From: Budorcas taxicolor
Taxonomy: Eukaryota; Chordata; Mammalia; Artiodactyla; Bovidae
Length of the DNA stretch: 64,000 bases
Direction of reading: 5' to 3'
Assembly (NCBI RefSeq): GCF_023091745.1
Contig: NC_068912.1
Location: 100,867,567 to 100,931,566, forward strand
This document shows positions 10,889 to 25,800 of the stretch, piece after piece (the first letter of the stretch is position 1; every line of letters begins with the position of its first letter). The notes under the pieces are model-generated. The model searched no databases and was not told the DNA's origin. It worked only from the letters and a program-made list of their open reading frames with translations. The position numbers were made by a program, and so were the translations under genes.

Positions 10889-13800
10889 GTAAGACTCCAA
10901 TACGCATGTTAAAGTGACTTCTTTGCCTTAGTTTCAGCATTTATGGTTCCACTCTAATTGTTACTCGCATACGTATGCAAAATATGTATTCATTTATGTT
11001 TATGCAAAAGGGGCATTGTTAACAAAGCTTGCTTCTGTAGCCTTGGGACAGTTTGCCATATCTCTTAATACTCTTGGATTCGCTGATAGCACTTGGTGAG
11101 TACTCTGGGAATGAGTCAAGGAGGCCTGGCGTGCTGCGGTTCATGGGATCTCAAAGAGTCGGACACTGAGCGACTGAACTGAACTGAACTGGGAATGAGT
11201 GCTCAAATATTATATTGGTTGTTGCTGCCTGGATGACCCCCTCCTAAACTAAGGGATGATGTCACTTGGCTGCATGCTGTATCATGACAACAAATTCACA
11301 GACTATTAAGAAATGTGTGGGGTCCTGATCTAAAATTCCACTGTTGCTGCTCTAGTTTCCTGACTGGAGGAAAGTACTCCTTGTAGAGTTTACATCTCTA
11401 TTCTCATTTCATTTTCAGTCTCTTCTAGGCAGGTAAATATGTAGTGGTCACTACTTAGTCTCTGAGGACCAGGGAATCCCCTCTCAAACAAATGCTTCCC
11501 AAATTCAGGTACTAGGTTACCAGCTTCATAATTTGCTTGGGTCGCTTCTTAGAAATTTGGATTCCTAGAATATTCTAGGTTTAGTAGGTCTTCATAAGGC
11601 TCCTAGGTATTCTTGAAAACTCTTCAGATTCTGTCTTCTAGAATGATTTCACATTTCTCTTTGAGAGGCACCAGAATAAAAAGTGAAGAATTTAAGAAGG
11701 AAAATTGTTCAACAGAATTTGCAAGAGCATTAGTTTTCCTACTGGCGTGGTACCTGGAATTAATCCTTAATATATTATCAAGGAGGGTCCCATGTGCCTC
11801 ACTCAGTGTCTTTTTTCTCAATTACTGAGAACACCGGAATGTGGAATGTGTATAGCTATGTCCTGCCTCTTGTATGGAAGGCCAAAGAGAGTGGGTTAGT
11901 GAGGTAGTGAAGAGTATGGGCTCTGTAGTATTGATTGCCATATCTCTTAGTATTCTTGGATTCCCTAATAACTAATTGAATCTAATAACTGAATCTCCCT
12001 GTGCTACAGTGTTTCATTTGTGAGACAGGAATAATAATAGTAATGCCTATCCCAAGGAGTCCAGATAGAGAAGAGGACTGTAGCTGAGTGTTAAAGTACT
12101 TGCATTTTTAAAGTCTGGTGGGAAAGGCAGATTAAGGAGTAGCTAGGGAAATAGGAAGAACACCAGGAGTGTGTTGGCCTGTAATGGAAAGGAAAGGGTT
12201 TCAAGGAGGAAGAAATAATTACATAGTTGTGGCAAATGCTGTTGGTAAGATTATGACCACACTGAATACTATGAGGATGTAAAATGCTTATTTAACACAG
12301 TAGGTGGCATACAGTAATTGCTTAATACATTTTAACTATTATAGCATTAACAGTGACCAGTCCCTCCTGAACTCCTCGAATTGTCAGTAGTTTTCATTTA
12401 GTACTTAATTCTGTACTGCTGTTTATGTCATTAAACTTTTAAAACCTTTTACAAAGTATAAAGGAAAGCACACATATGGAAAATGTGTATCTCACTAGGT
12501 TTTCACAAATGAACACACCCATAACCAGCATCCTGGATCAAGAAATATTTTCTGTGTATTTCTTTTCTCAGAAGTGAGTATATATATTCCTCAAAGACAA
12601 AACTCTCTCCTCTCAAGCCTTCTATCCACCAGAGCTCTGACACTAATGATAAACACTTGTAAAAGTATTTGTTGCACTCCCTGTTTATATCATTGTTTTC
12701 TGAAATGTGAGTTCACTGGAAGAGCTTGTGTGTTGGTTTTACTGACAAATAAGAATATGCTTTAAAACCTGTGACCATGCTTCAAATTTGAAAGTAGATG
12801 TAGTAGAAAGGGCAGAAATGGATGATTGTAGTGCAACATTCTTTTGGCCATGTTGCACTTAAATAATATTTTCTGTTGCTTAGTAGCTTGTGTATAGTCA
12901 TATGCAAGATACAATAAGTGCTTTGTGAGTGTATTTCTGTATAATGAATGAGATATTGATACAACTTATCATATTAATAATCTTATTATGATATTAATAG
13001 GCCACAGGTCATGAAGCCCAAATATCCAAATGTTCTTGCTTGTTTTCATAAGGGGCTCAATAAAGGCCTTTATGGCATAGATTTCTGGTTTAATGGCCTA
13101 ATAATTTGACTTGACAGCACAGCTCTTGGTTTCACTAAGGATCATAAAGAAAATTACTAATAACATCAAGCACACTGCTTAGAACTTGGATGATATTTAG
13201 TAAATATTTCTTGATTGGTGGAATGCCTATCCTCCACAGTAACGTGAGCACCATTCCTTATTTCTCTCAAAATAGTTTGTCAATAATTACAGTAGAGAAG
13301 CACAGCTCTTATTGATCCCTATAAAGTATTGATATTATTAAGAAGAATATTTCTCACATACAATGGTGATACAGACTTTGCTGGGCCTCAGCCACTTCTA
13401 CAAGTGTTCATTGTAATTGTAAATATTAATTGAACTTGGAACAGTCAGACATTTACGAGTGTTTTTTTTAACTACTTATAGTAAGCATAGACTTCTAATT
13501 TTTTAACAAATTAATATTTGTTAAAGAGAAAGCAGTTTGATGGAAGATCAGGCACTTTCGAGTTTAATGAGTTGAATTAAGAATCCCAAAGTATGTCTTT
13601 GACTCAGACGACCTAACCTTGTCTTTCATTTAGTCACGAGTATCAAGGAGGTGGAAATCTTTGGTTTTTAAAGACAGAAATAGAACCGTATGGTCAGTTA
13701 GCTATTGCTACGTAATATTCAACCACAAAACCATGCAACAATAAACATTTATTTCTCATACCTCTGGAGGCTCTGCTAAGCTGAACTGGGCCCAGGGGCC

Positions 13801-16800
13801 CAGTTGGGCAGTTTTGCTGCTCTCTCTCTTGCTCAGTCATCTATCTGCAGGTCTGCTGGTGGTCTGCTGTAGGGTGAGCTTTGTGTGGGCACTTTGCTTC
13901 AGCTGTTTCTCATTGTCTTCTGGGACTGGTGGGCTAACTTGGACTTGTCCTTCTTAAGATGATACCAGAATAGCAAGAGTGTGCCAGCACATTTGTACAA
14001 GTGTTTTTCATGACTCTGCTTATGTTCCAGTTTGGTTGGCTAATATCTGATTGGACAAAGCAAATCACATGCCTGAATCCACACTGGGAGCATACTGCAA
14101 AGTTCTTTGTGTCAAAGAACATTGATTCAGTAAGGGGTGAAGAATTGGAACCTTTGTTGCAATATCTCATACCCTATAAACATCCCAGTTAGCACATTAT
14201 AATTATTTGTCTTTTCTACCCTACTTGAGGGTAAAGACTTGCTCTCATTTTAAAAATCATAACTACTAGTTATTAAGCACCCACTGTGGGCTGAGTGCTA
14301 TGCTTGGTGCTTTATATATTAGCTATAGTTCTCACAATTCTGTAGTTCTGTTTCTTCTATTTTATAGATGAGACAACTAAGGCTTGAGAAATTAAGTGAC
14401 TTCCTCAAAGTAGGTTGTGGATTTAGGTTCATCTGACCTCAAAGTCGATACTCTTTTCATTGCAACATGCCGTCCTTAATTTACTTATGTATTCTCCATA
14501 GTCCTGAGCACAGGTTCTTGTATGTGTAACACATGTAGTATTTGTAGAATTCATTTTTGATTAACTTTGTATATTTTCTGTTATTTGGGAAAGCTGTTTT
14601 CTGGTTATTGGATATATTATAATGTATTTGGGTGCAAGAAACAAAATAGTTAAATGGCCTTAAACAACAAAAGGACTCATATAAACTGGAATTCTAGCAG
14701 CTTATTAGGTTAGAGCTTGGTTTAATTCAGCAGCTAAATAGATGTTATCCAGAGACCCCCCACCTATCCCCATTTCTTTGTTCTGTGCTTACATTGTCAG
14801 CTTCGTCCTAAGGTTGGCTTTCATTCATAATCAAAAAGTAGCTGCCACCAACTTACTTACATGCTGTTTTCTATTCCATATTCAGGTAGGAGGGATGTCA
14901 AAGAAAGAGAGGAGAGAGAGATGCTTACAGACAGATTACATGTCATCTCATAATGGTTTTTATGGTTTGTTTTTGTTTGGGGATATTTTTCGTTTTTTAC
15001 TTTGTTAAGCACAAGGAGGGAAATATCCTCATATCAAACAGTTCGGGGAACTTCTTTTTTTGGGGGGACCTCTTTGTATAGAATGTTTTAGTGCCTAGAA
15101 GATTGGGAATTTGGTGGATGAATGGAGTATAAGGTTGTGGGGTAGGGGCCTCAAGTGACAATACTCTGGTCAAGGGAGTCAGCAAAAGAATTGGTAGGAT
15201 GTTTTGGGGTCTTTCTTGCCATTTCTGCCATGGAAAAACTTCTTTTTTCCACCGTGGCTATAAGAGCCCTTTAGCTATGAAAAGGGGGCTTCCCTGGTGG
15301 CTCAGTGATAAAGAATCTGCCTGCAGTGCAGGAGATGTAGATTGAATCCCTGGGTTGGGAAGATCCTCTGGAATGGCAGCCCATTTCAGTATTCTTGCCT
15401 GGAGAGTCCCCTGGACAGAGGAGCCTGGTAGGCTACAGTCTGTGATGTCGCAGTCGACACGACTGAAGCAACTGAACACGGCATGGCAGCTATAAACAGA
15501 GCAATTGCTTGGCCTCTTTACAGCAAAGTCACCTCAGCCAGTCAGATACTTGGTACTGAAAGAAATGCTCTTTACTCATGAGGGAGTGTTTAGCCCTGCA
15601 AGTGGCTGAAGAGAATTTTTAATTCACAAAGCCCTCATCCTCTTCTCACTCACCATTTCTACCCCCTTCCCCACCTTCTTTATTAAAGAAGAGTTACTTT
15701 GGAAATTTCCTTGTTTATGTGGGTTGATATGTGTTGTTTCTGAGTCGGTTTCTGTCAGACCTCTAAGAAGCCTTATATAATCAGAGAGCTTACAATGAAA
15801 GGAAACTCTGTGGGTTCGGTAACCAAACTCATGCATTATTTATACAAACGAGCAGCCAGACCCTGATTCCAGTTTCTTGGTGTGCTGTGATATTGCCATT
15901 GGTTTTGCCTACTGCTTTTCTTATTTTTGTGTGACCCAGTACAGAGTATTCTCCTGGTCTAACTTACCTTGAGCCAAATGCAAAGTTGTCTGGTGCCTGC
16001 CTTGAGTAAACTTTGGCAGCATAGCCATGCCCTCTATCTTTCAAGCATGTGGCTGCTTTTCTTGTCCCTGGTCTGCCTTTGTTTCAGTTTGATATGTTAC
16101 TACATAAGTAATCTTCATTAGGCATACTTTGATAATGTGATGCTTCTGTTTAAAAACTTCTGTTTAGTATTCTAGACTTTCTCTAATCGGATTTCAAAAT
16201 TCAAATTGCTCCCTTTAGTTAGGTGGGTCACTTTGCTATCTTCTACACGTGCCGGCCTTAGATATGCCTTCCAGGACCTGGGATGCCCTTATCTCTCTTC
16301 TCCCTTCCACTTTCCAAGTTATGTCAAATTCCAAGTTCTCTAGTGAAGGTCAGTCTCTTAAATAGGGTCTGTGTAATGATACCTTGTGTGACTGGGTCCA
16401 TAGTACATGTAGAAGCTGCATTAACTCCAGTGGAAAGAGCCAGCGATCAAAAATAGTGTGAAATGTTACATCCAAGTCCTTTCACAATTAGAAGTTCATT
16501 CCATTTATACATGTTAAAATAGCTAAAGCATTCCTATGAATACATGTTGGCGTCTTCTTTACTTCTGAAAAAAATGTAGCTTTTATTTAACTTTTGGTTT
16601 GGTCATTTAGTAACTTTAAAAATCTCTAAATAAATTGTGGTACATGTTTTCTGCCCTTATTTTTAGTAACTCCCTAAGACATTTGAGAAACAAGAATTTG
16701 AGGTTGGCAGCCTAACCTACAAATAATAGAAGAGTTCATTTAATTTACTTTTTTCTTAAAGAAGTTTCCCCCTGATTTGCTAGCATGCCTCTAGCTCATT

Positions 16801-19800
16801 AAAGAAACAAATTTACTGGCTCCCACTATGTGTCTTTCACTATTCCAGGTACTGGGAATATAGTGTAGTGTTAGTTGCTCAGTCGTGTCCAAGTCTTTGA
16901 GACCCCGTGGACTATAGCCTGCCAGGCTCCTCTGTGCATGGGGTTTCCGAGGCAAGAATACTGGAGTGGGTTGCCATTTCCTTCTCCAGGGGATCTTTCT
17001 GACCCAGGGATCAAACCCAGGTCTCCTGCATTGCAGGCAGATTCTTTACCATTTAAGCGACGGGAAGACTGTAGAATATAATAATGAACAAATGATGATC
17101 TCTGCCCTCATGGAAATTACATTGTAATCATCAGGGGTGGGAGAGGAGTTAGACTAAACAAGAAACAAATTGTATATATGATGTTATGTGCTCTGGGGTT
17201 TACAATTTTGAATGTGTGGGTAGAGAAGATATCACAGAAGAGATAAAAATTAAGGAGGTAATGGAACTAGTTATGTGAATATCTGGGGGAAGAGTGTTCT
17301 AGGCAGTGGAAACAGCAAGTGTAAAGATACGGAGGGAGAAATGCCTGGTGCTGGGTGTGGTCAAAGAACTCCGAAGACAGTGATGTGGCTGCAGGAAGAA
17401 AAAGGAAGTAGGAAGAAAAAGGATCGTAGTAGACGGAAGTCAGAGAAGAAACATGGGCCAGAGCCTGCAAAGTGCCTTATAGACCATTGTAAGAGTTTCC
17501 TCTTTTACTCAGGATGAATTGAGAAGTCTTTGGAGGTTTTTGAGTAGAATTACGACATGATATGACTTACCTTTTAACAGGATCACCCTGGCAACTGTGT
17601 GGTGAATAGACTGAAAAGGAGGCAAAGGTGAAAGCAGAAAGACTAGTTTAAAGAGAGACTATTGCAACAGAGTCCATGCAATAAATAAAGACTATGCAAA
17701 AAAGGTGAGAGGTAATGGCTCCAAAATCACTGCAGATGGTGACTGCAGCCATGAAATTAAAAGACGCTCACTCCTTGGAAGAAAAGTGATGACCAACCTA
17801 GATAGTATATTCAAAAGCAGAGACATTACTTTGCCGACTAAGGTCTGTCTAGTCAAGGCTATGGTTTTTCCTGTGGTCATGTAAGGATGTGAGAGTTGGA
17901 CTGTGAGGAAGGCTGAGCGCCGAAGAATTGATGCTTTTGAACTGTGGTGTTGGAGAAGACTCTTGAGGGTCCCTTGGACTGCAAGGAGATCCAACCAGTC
18001 CATTCTGAAGGAGATCAACCCTGGGATTTCTCTGGAAGGAATGATGCTAAAGCTGAAGCTCCAGTACTTTGGCCACCTCATGCGAAGAGTTGACTCATTG
18101 GAAATGACTCTGATGCTGGAAGGGATTGGGGGCAGGAGGAGAAGGGGACGACAGAGGATGAGATGGCTGGATGGCATCACTGACTTGATGGACATGAGTC
18201 TGAGTGAACTCCGGGAGATGGTTATGGACAGGGAGGCCTAGTGTGCTGCGATTCATGGGGTTGCAAAGAGTCGGACATGAATGAGCGACTGAACTGAACT
18301 GAACTGAACTGAATGGTGACTTGGACCAGAGTGGTAGCAGTGAACCTTGTGATTTTAGATCTATTTTGAAAGTAGAGAAAACAAACTTTCCTGATGCAGT
18401 AGGTGAAGGAAGTGAGAAGATGAAATAATTCAAGGATAACTGAAGTTTTGGGCCTGAACATCGGAAAGATAGAGTTTCTGTTAATGGAGATGGGAAGACT
18501 TCAGGAGGTACAAGATGGAAGATAATCAAGAGGCCAATTTTGAACAGATTGAGTTTGTGATATTTACTGAACATCGAAGTGGAGATAACTTCATAAAGCA
18601 TCAGGATTTCAAGGAGTGCTCTGAAAGATACCTTCCTTGTACAGATCCTGTTTATCAGCTTTTTCACTAGAAAACATTTTATTGATTTAGAAGGAGGTGT
18701 TTTTCAACTGCTTGTATTACTTTCTGAGTGATAATAATGAAAATCATTAAGCTATTTTTCTTATTATAAGAAAAATAATTTATTTTCTGTTACTATTATT
18801 TCTGTTATTCTTCTTATAAGAAGAACATTAAGCTGTTCTGAAGAACATTAAGTTGTGCTTCTTATAAGTGTCCCAGGTCCTATAAGCCTCTCCTTTGGGG
18901 TGGAGGGGATACATTAGCATACAATCCCATGGAATATGTGGTTTTTTCCCATTTTACAGGTGAGAAATCTGAGGCTCAAAAAGAAGTTAATTTACCTGAG
19001 ATCTCTTAGCTAAGTAGTGGACCTGGGATTGAGTCAAGTTCTACCTGACTATAATTCCATTTACTCAACTTTAAGCTCCTTGATCCTGGCTATTTTGTTC
19101 ACTGTTGAATCTCACGTAACTGGCATGCAATAAATATTGGTTGGGTGAATGGATAAATAGGTGAATGAGTGGACACTGCTTCCCAACACTTGAACTTCCA
19201 GCCATTAAGCTGTTACCCACAGACATCTGCCTTAAGGGTTGTTTTGGGCAACTGATGAATCTTTTCAGTGGTTGATAGTGATAGGACAGAGAATTTACAA
19301 AATGTTTCAGGAGACTTCTAGCTAATCTTTCTTTTAATCCTCTCCATGACTGTGAAACCAGTGTGGCATTTGAATTCATAGAGCCCCTTGTGAGTTTAGG
19401 CTAAACCTGTTTCTAACAGAAATTTTGACAAGTATGTTTTTCTTAATTTGATAGGTGGTATCATTCATCAGAGTTGGATCTGTGTTGACTCAAGAGCTTC
19501 TCCTACTTTGGATTCTGTAGCAAATAGGACAATGGTGGGAGGATGTACCTCTCATACATTCTTACTACTTCAGGGGATTTCAGTATTCCTACACTTGATA
19601 CCTAATCACTCTACTCTGTGTTTCCTTGCTGTTTATGTTGGTCTTCTCTTGTTATCACAGTCACTGTTGCTTGCTTATATAGTAGGTTCTTAGATCAATG
19701 ATTTCCAAAATGAATCATAAGCTTTTCTTTCCTCAACATGCTCATTTTAATACACTTGACCTTCTCATAGTAATTGCTCGTGTCTGTATCCTTTTCAACA

Positions 19801-22800
19801 AATAGTTATTAAGGAGACAGTTTGTGTCAAGGGCTAGTTTAGATGAACTTCCAAGAGGAGAAGCTGCTCTGTGGAGGTGGCAGAACAATTGTCTAAAGCC
19901 TTCTGAAGTACTTGGCACAAGTAGCTCCTTAATAACGTTTATTAAATTAATTAATAACTTGTAAAAATATTAGTATAATGCTTAGCTTTTCTAAAACTAG
20001 TTCTCTTTCCCTTCCTCCTTGACCTCTCCCATTTTTTACATCTCATCAATCATCATGTCCTGACCATTTTGCCTCCTATCTTGAATCCATTCACCTCAGG
20101 CAAGTTCCTTCTGCTATCATCATCTTTTGCCACAACCTTCTAAATTAGTCTCCCTATCAGTCTTGTTCCTTGCCTTGCATCCATATTGTCCATATTGCCA
20201 GCCAGAGTTCCTGTTAAAATACAAATCTATTTTTTAACAATATGAGCAATTTTTAAGTCTACAATTCAATAGTTAGTATTCAGTTCAGTTCAGTTGCTCA
20301 GTCATGTCTGACTCTGCAACCCCATGAATCACAGCACACCAGGCCTCCCTGTCCATCACCAACTCCCGGAGTTCACTCAAACTCATGTCCATCTAGTTGG
20401 TGATGCCATCCAGCCATCTCATCCTCTGTTGTCCCCTTCTCCTGCCCCCAGTCCCTCCCAGCATCATCTTTTCCAGTGAGTCAGCTCTTCACATGAGGTG
20501 GCCAAAGTATTGGAGTTAAATATGTTTATATTGTTGTGCAACAGGTTTTTGGATCTTTTTCGTCTTGCACAATTGAAATTCTGTACTATTGAACAACTCC
20601 CTATTTCCCTCTTCCTCCAGTTCCTGATAACCACTGTTCTATTGTCTGTTTCAATGATTTTGATTACTTAGGTACCTAAAAAAAGTGGAATCACTCAGTA
20701 GTTGTCTTTCTGTGACTGGCTCATTTTCTTAGCTTAATGTCCTAAAGGTTCACCCATGTTGTAACATGTGACAGGATTTCCATCCTTTTCAAGTCTGAAT
20801 AATATTCCATCACAAGTATATACATACTATATTTTACTTACCTATTCATTCATCTGTGGAAATTTGGGTTGCTTCCACCTGTTGACTATTGTGAACAATA
20901 CTGCTTTGAATAAAGGTGTGCATATGTCTCCCAGAGACCCCATTTTCAATTTTTTTTTTGATGTATACCAAGAAGCAGAGTTGCTAAATGATATAATAGT
21001 TCTATTTTTAACTTTTTTAGGAACCAGCATATTGTTTTCCATAGTTATTGTACCATCTTACAATCCTACAAATAGTGCACAAGGGTTCTAATTTCTCTAC
21101 ATCCTTCTCAAAGCTTACTGTTTTCTTTCTTTCTTTTTTTGAATAGTTGCATTCTAATGGGTGTGAGGTGATAACTCACTGTGGTTTTGACTTGCATTTC
21201 TCCATTTCTCATTTGTTGCAGAGACTGTCCTTTTCCCTTTGATATATATGAGGGTTTATTTCTGGGCTTTCTATTCTATTCCATTAGTCTATATGTCTGT
21301 CTTTATGCCAACACCACAATGTTTAATGCAAAGCTAATTTTGTTTTTCCTTTCATAAACCCTTTTTTGGATCCTCAGAGTAAAGTCAAAATATCTAATCC
21401 TGGTCCTCACCATCTCTGTGTCCTCACTGCTTGTTCTTCTCTGATCTGTTGGTTCTTGTCTGAGTTGTATACTGCAGCTGTACTGAACCTCTTTCTCCTT
21501 CAGTTCCACGAATGAGATGTGACCTTTGCCACCTTTGGGTCCCTGCCCCAGCTCTTCCTCTGCCTAGAACACAATCTTTCTGTCTCTCATTGGCCTGGCC
21601 AAATCCTATTTAACCTTTAGGACTCAACTTAGATGTAACTTTCTCTGGGAAGTCTTTTCTAATCTCCCAAGATTAGTTAGACATCTCTCCTATATGCTTC
21701 CATAATACCATAGTATTTATCATTGACTTTAATTTACTCTTTGCTTATGTATGTAGCAAAGTAATCTTACATGCTAGCAAGGTAATGCTCAAAATTCTCC
21801 AAGCTAGGCTTCAATAGTATGTGAACCAAGAACTTCCAGATGTTCAAGCTGTATTTAGAAAAAGCAGAGGAATCAGAGATCAAATTGCCAACATCCACTG
21901 GATCATAGAAAAAGCAAGAGAATTCCAGAAAAGCATCTACTTCTGCTTCATTGACTATGCCACAGCCTTTCACTGTGTGGGTCATAGCAAACTGTGGAAA
22001 ATTCTTAAAGAGATGGAAATACCAGACCACCTTCCCTGCCTCCTGAGAAATCTGTATGCAGGTCAAGAAGCAGCAGTTAGAACCGGATATGGAACAACAG
22101 ACTGGTTCCAAATTGGGAAGGGAGTATGTCAGGCTGTATATTGTCACCCTGTTTATTTAACTTCTGTGCAGAATATGTCACGCGAAATGCTCGGCTGGAT
22201 GAAGCACAAGCTGGAATCAAGATTGCCAGGAGAAATATCAATAACCTCAGATACACAGATGACACCACCCTTATGGAGAAAGCGAAGAGGAAGTAAAGAG
22301 CCCCTTGATGAAAGTGAAAAAGGAGAATGAAAAAGCTGACTTAAAATTAAAAACATTCAAAAAACGAAGATCATGGCATCAGGTCTCATCACTTCATGGC
22401 AAATAGATGGGGAAAGAATGGAAACAGTGACAGACTTTATTTTTTTGGGCTCCAAAATCACTGCAGATGGTGACTGCAGCCGTGAAATTAAAAGACGCTT
22501 GCTCCTTGGAAGAAAAGCTATGACCAACCTAGATAGCATATTAAAAAGCAGAGATATTACTTTGTCAACAGAAGTCCATCTAGTCAAAGCTGTGGTTTTT
22601 CCAGTAGTCATGTATGGATGTGAGAACTGGACCATAAAGATGGCTATGAGTGAAAGTCGCTCAGTCATGCTCGACTCTTTGCGACCCCATGGACTATATA
22701 CAGTCCATGAAATTCTCCAGGCCAGAATACTGGAATGGGTAGCCTTTCCCTTCTCCAGGGGATCTTCCCAACCCAGGGGTTGAACCCAGGTCTCCTACAT

Positions 22801-25800
22801 TGCAGATGGATTCTTTACCAACTGAGCTATCAGGGAAGCCCAAAGGAAGCTGAGCACTGAAGAATTAATGCTTTTGAACTGTGGTGTTGGAGAAGACTCT
22901 TCCAAGTCCCTTGGACTGCAAGGAGATCAAACTGGTCAATTTTAGAGGAAATGAGTCCTGAATAGTCGTTAGAAGGACAGTGCTGAAGCTGAAACTCCAA
23001 TACTTTGGCCACCGAATGTGAAGAACTGAAAAGAACTTAGAAAAGACTCTGATGCTGGGAAAGATTGAGAGCAGGAGGAGAAGGGGGCGACAAGATGAGA
23101 TGGTTGGATGGCATCACTGACTTGATGGATATGAGTTTGAGCAAGCTCTGGGAGTTGGTGATAGAGAAGTCTGGCGTGCTGCAGTCGTAGGGTTGCAAAG
23201 AGTCAGACATGACTGTGTGACTGAACTGAACTGACTTTGTATGTAGATTATAAGTTTTTTGAGGTCAGGGTCTGTTTTGTTTCCATTGGCCTCCATTTGT
23301 TCCTTCATAGTGCCTGACAATGATAACTGCTTATCATATTTGTTGATTGATTGAATGAATAAAAAATCAGTGGCATTTTCTGGCTCAAAAGTATTTTGTG
23401 ATTTCCTCATTGGAAATCACAGTTTTTAACCTTCAATGGCACCCCACTCCAGTACTCTTGCCTGGAAAATCCCATGGACGGAGGAGCCTGGTAGGCTGCA
23501 GTCCATGGGGTCGCTAAGAGTTGGGCATGACTGAGCGACTTCACTTTCGCTTTTCACTTTCATGCATTGGAGAAGGAAATGGCAACCCACTCCAGTGTTC
23601 TTGCCTGGAGAATCCCAGAGACAGTGGGCCCCCATCTCTGGGGTCGCACAGAGTCGGACACGACTGAAGCGACTTAGCAGCAGCAGCAGCAGCAGCAGCA
23701 GTGGCTTATTAGAATTGCTTAGGAGTTTTTACAAAGTACAGATGCCGAGACCTCACACAGGACCTATTGAGTTAAAGTCTTGGGTGAAACCCAGGCATCT
23801 GTATTTGAAAATAAATTAATAGGGCACCGAAGGTTATCTAGTACACAGCTAGGGTTAAAACATGAAACTCAAAGTAAACTCTTAGCCTGGTATCCAGTCC
23901 TCTCTGCTCTAGCATCATCCTGCCTGTTTTCTTCTAGTTCTCTTCCTCTTTAACAAGTACTCTATAATTCAGGCAAACTGGGCTTTATGTGTTTACTAAA
24001 TGCAGTGTGTGTTTTCCTGCCTCCTTATTCGTATTATTTCTTCAACCCAGAATACTCTTTTCCTTTATCCTATGGAAATCTTCCCCCTCTTCAAGACTTG
24101 GCTCAAAGGCCACTTATTTCTGCATAAAACCTTTCCTGATTGTTTCCTTACCATTGCTACACCTCCCTACCTCTCCCTTAGGTAGTCGAAATGTTTCCCT
24201 CATTGATCTTTTACAGGGTTTTTTTTTTTTGGTACCTCTCTTATTACACATTTCACCATGCATTAAAGTTATTTTTGCTTTAGTTTCCTTGCAGCAGTGT
24301 AAGCTCCTAGAGTAAAGGAGGAACCCAGACTTCAGGGTCAAAAGACTTGGGTTCAGATCCCTATCTCAGATAGCCAAAGGCAAGTTAGTTAAATTCTCTG
24401 GGCTTGGTTTCTTTATTCAGTAGAAAAGGATGACAGGAATGTTTCAAGATCTTGCAAGGTTCAAATGAGGTAACTGTGAAAGTGCTTTGTAAAATCACTT
24501 GCTGGTTATTATATAATGGCAAACATAGTGTCTCATTCATCTGTATACTCCTAATCTCCCAACAGTACCTCATGTTTCAGTTCAGTTCAGTTCAGTCGCT
24601 CAGTCGTGTCCGACTCTTTGAGACCCCATGAATCGCAGCACGCCCGGCCTCCCTGTCCATCACCAACTCCCGGAGTTCACTCAGACTTGCGTCCATCGAG
24701 TTGGTGACGCCATCCAGCCATCTCATCCTCGGTCGTCCCCTTCTTCTCCTGTTCCCAATCCCTCCCAGCATCAGTCTTTTACAATGAGTCAACTCTTTGC
24801 ATGAGGTGGCCAAAGTACTGGAGTTTCAGCTTTAGCATCATTCCTTCCAAAGAAATCCCAGGTTTAGAAGATACTTTTATAGGTATTGGCTGAATGATTG
24901 AATAAGGAGGAAAGGAAGCAAACAGTAAACATTTTATGTCATCAAAAAAATGAAATTGAGAAAAATCTTCCAGTGATTTTTAGTACCTGTATGAATGTGT
25001 AGAATTCTTGCTTCATGAATGGAATAATTTCTAAATGGCTTCTTAAATTGTTCAATTGTAAGACCTCTTGCATAGTTATCCTTTCCTTCTGTAACTAATT
25101 CACTCAGCAATTTCTTTTCTACCCAGACTAGCTAGTCAAACGTGTTTCTGATATGCTCAGAAGGAACAGAACTGAATACTGGACTTAGAAATAAAACAAT
25201 AGACATATTACTTGCCCAGTAAATCTTTAAGTCAACTAAAGTGTTAGAATGAAGAAATATTTTAATTTTTAACCAATAATTTGTTGTACTTGGCAGTGTC
25301 AGGAATGCTTTTAAAAAATAACTTTTTTTTCTGATTATGAAATCACACATGCTCATTAAAGAAGTAGCTAATATTTCTAGAATGTCAAGTTTAGCATGCA
25401 TTTTCTTTTTTCACCCTGTGACAACTTGATAACCCTGTGAGATGTAGATATTATTGTTGCTATCTTATATAAAAAGAAGCTGAGAATAAGATTAAATAGT
25501 ACCTGAAAAGCTCTTCTTTCATTTTATCTACTTAGCCCAATTTTCAAGTCTTAGTTTAAATTTTCACTTCATTATATTGACTTTTCCTAATAGTTCCCCC
25601 CGGATCTAGATCATTACTTAGATTATTATTCTCTTTGATAGTACTCTTCCCTTTTTCATTGTAGCACATATCATAACATATAATTCTTTATTTATTTGAT
25701 GTTTGTTTATTGTCCCTCTCCCATATATCAATTCCAGTAGGACTGGGACCATGTTCTGTTTTGTTTACCACCAGCAACAAGTAAGTAGCAGGTCATTGAA

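Noticed and set aside
17903..18241. A 112-codon ORF (RRIDAFELWCW... region)
   Set aside because: This is the C-terminal part of the BovB ORF in a 5'-truncated copy; near-identical frames occur at 35966 and 40127 (antisense).
18095..18667. A 190-codon minus-strand ORF
   Set aside because: Its C-terminal part is antisense BovB and the rest is intron; there is no homology or splice support.
21821..22330. A 169-codon ORF with reverse-transcriptase similarity as a host gene
   Set aside because: It is the decayed RT region of a BovB LINE, continuous with BovB sequence on both sides and broken by frameshifts.
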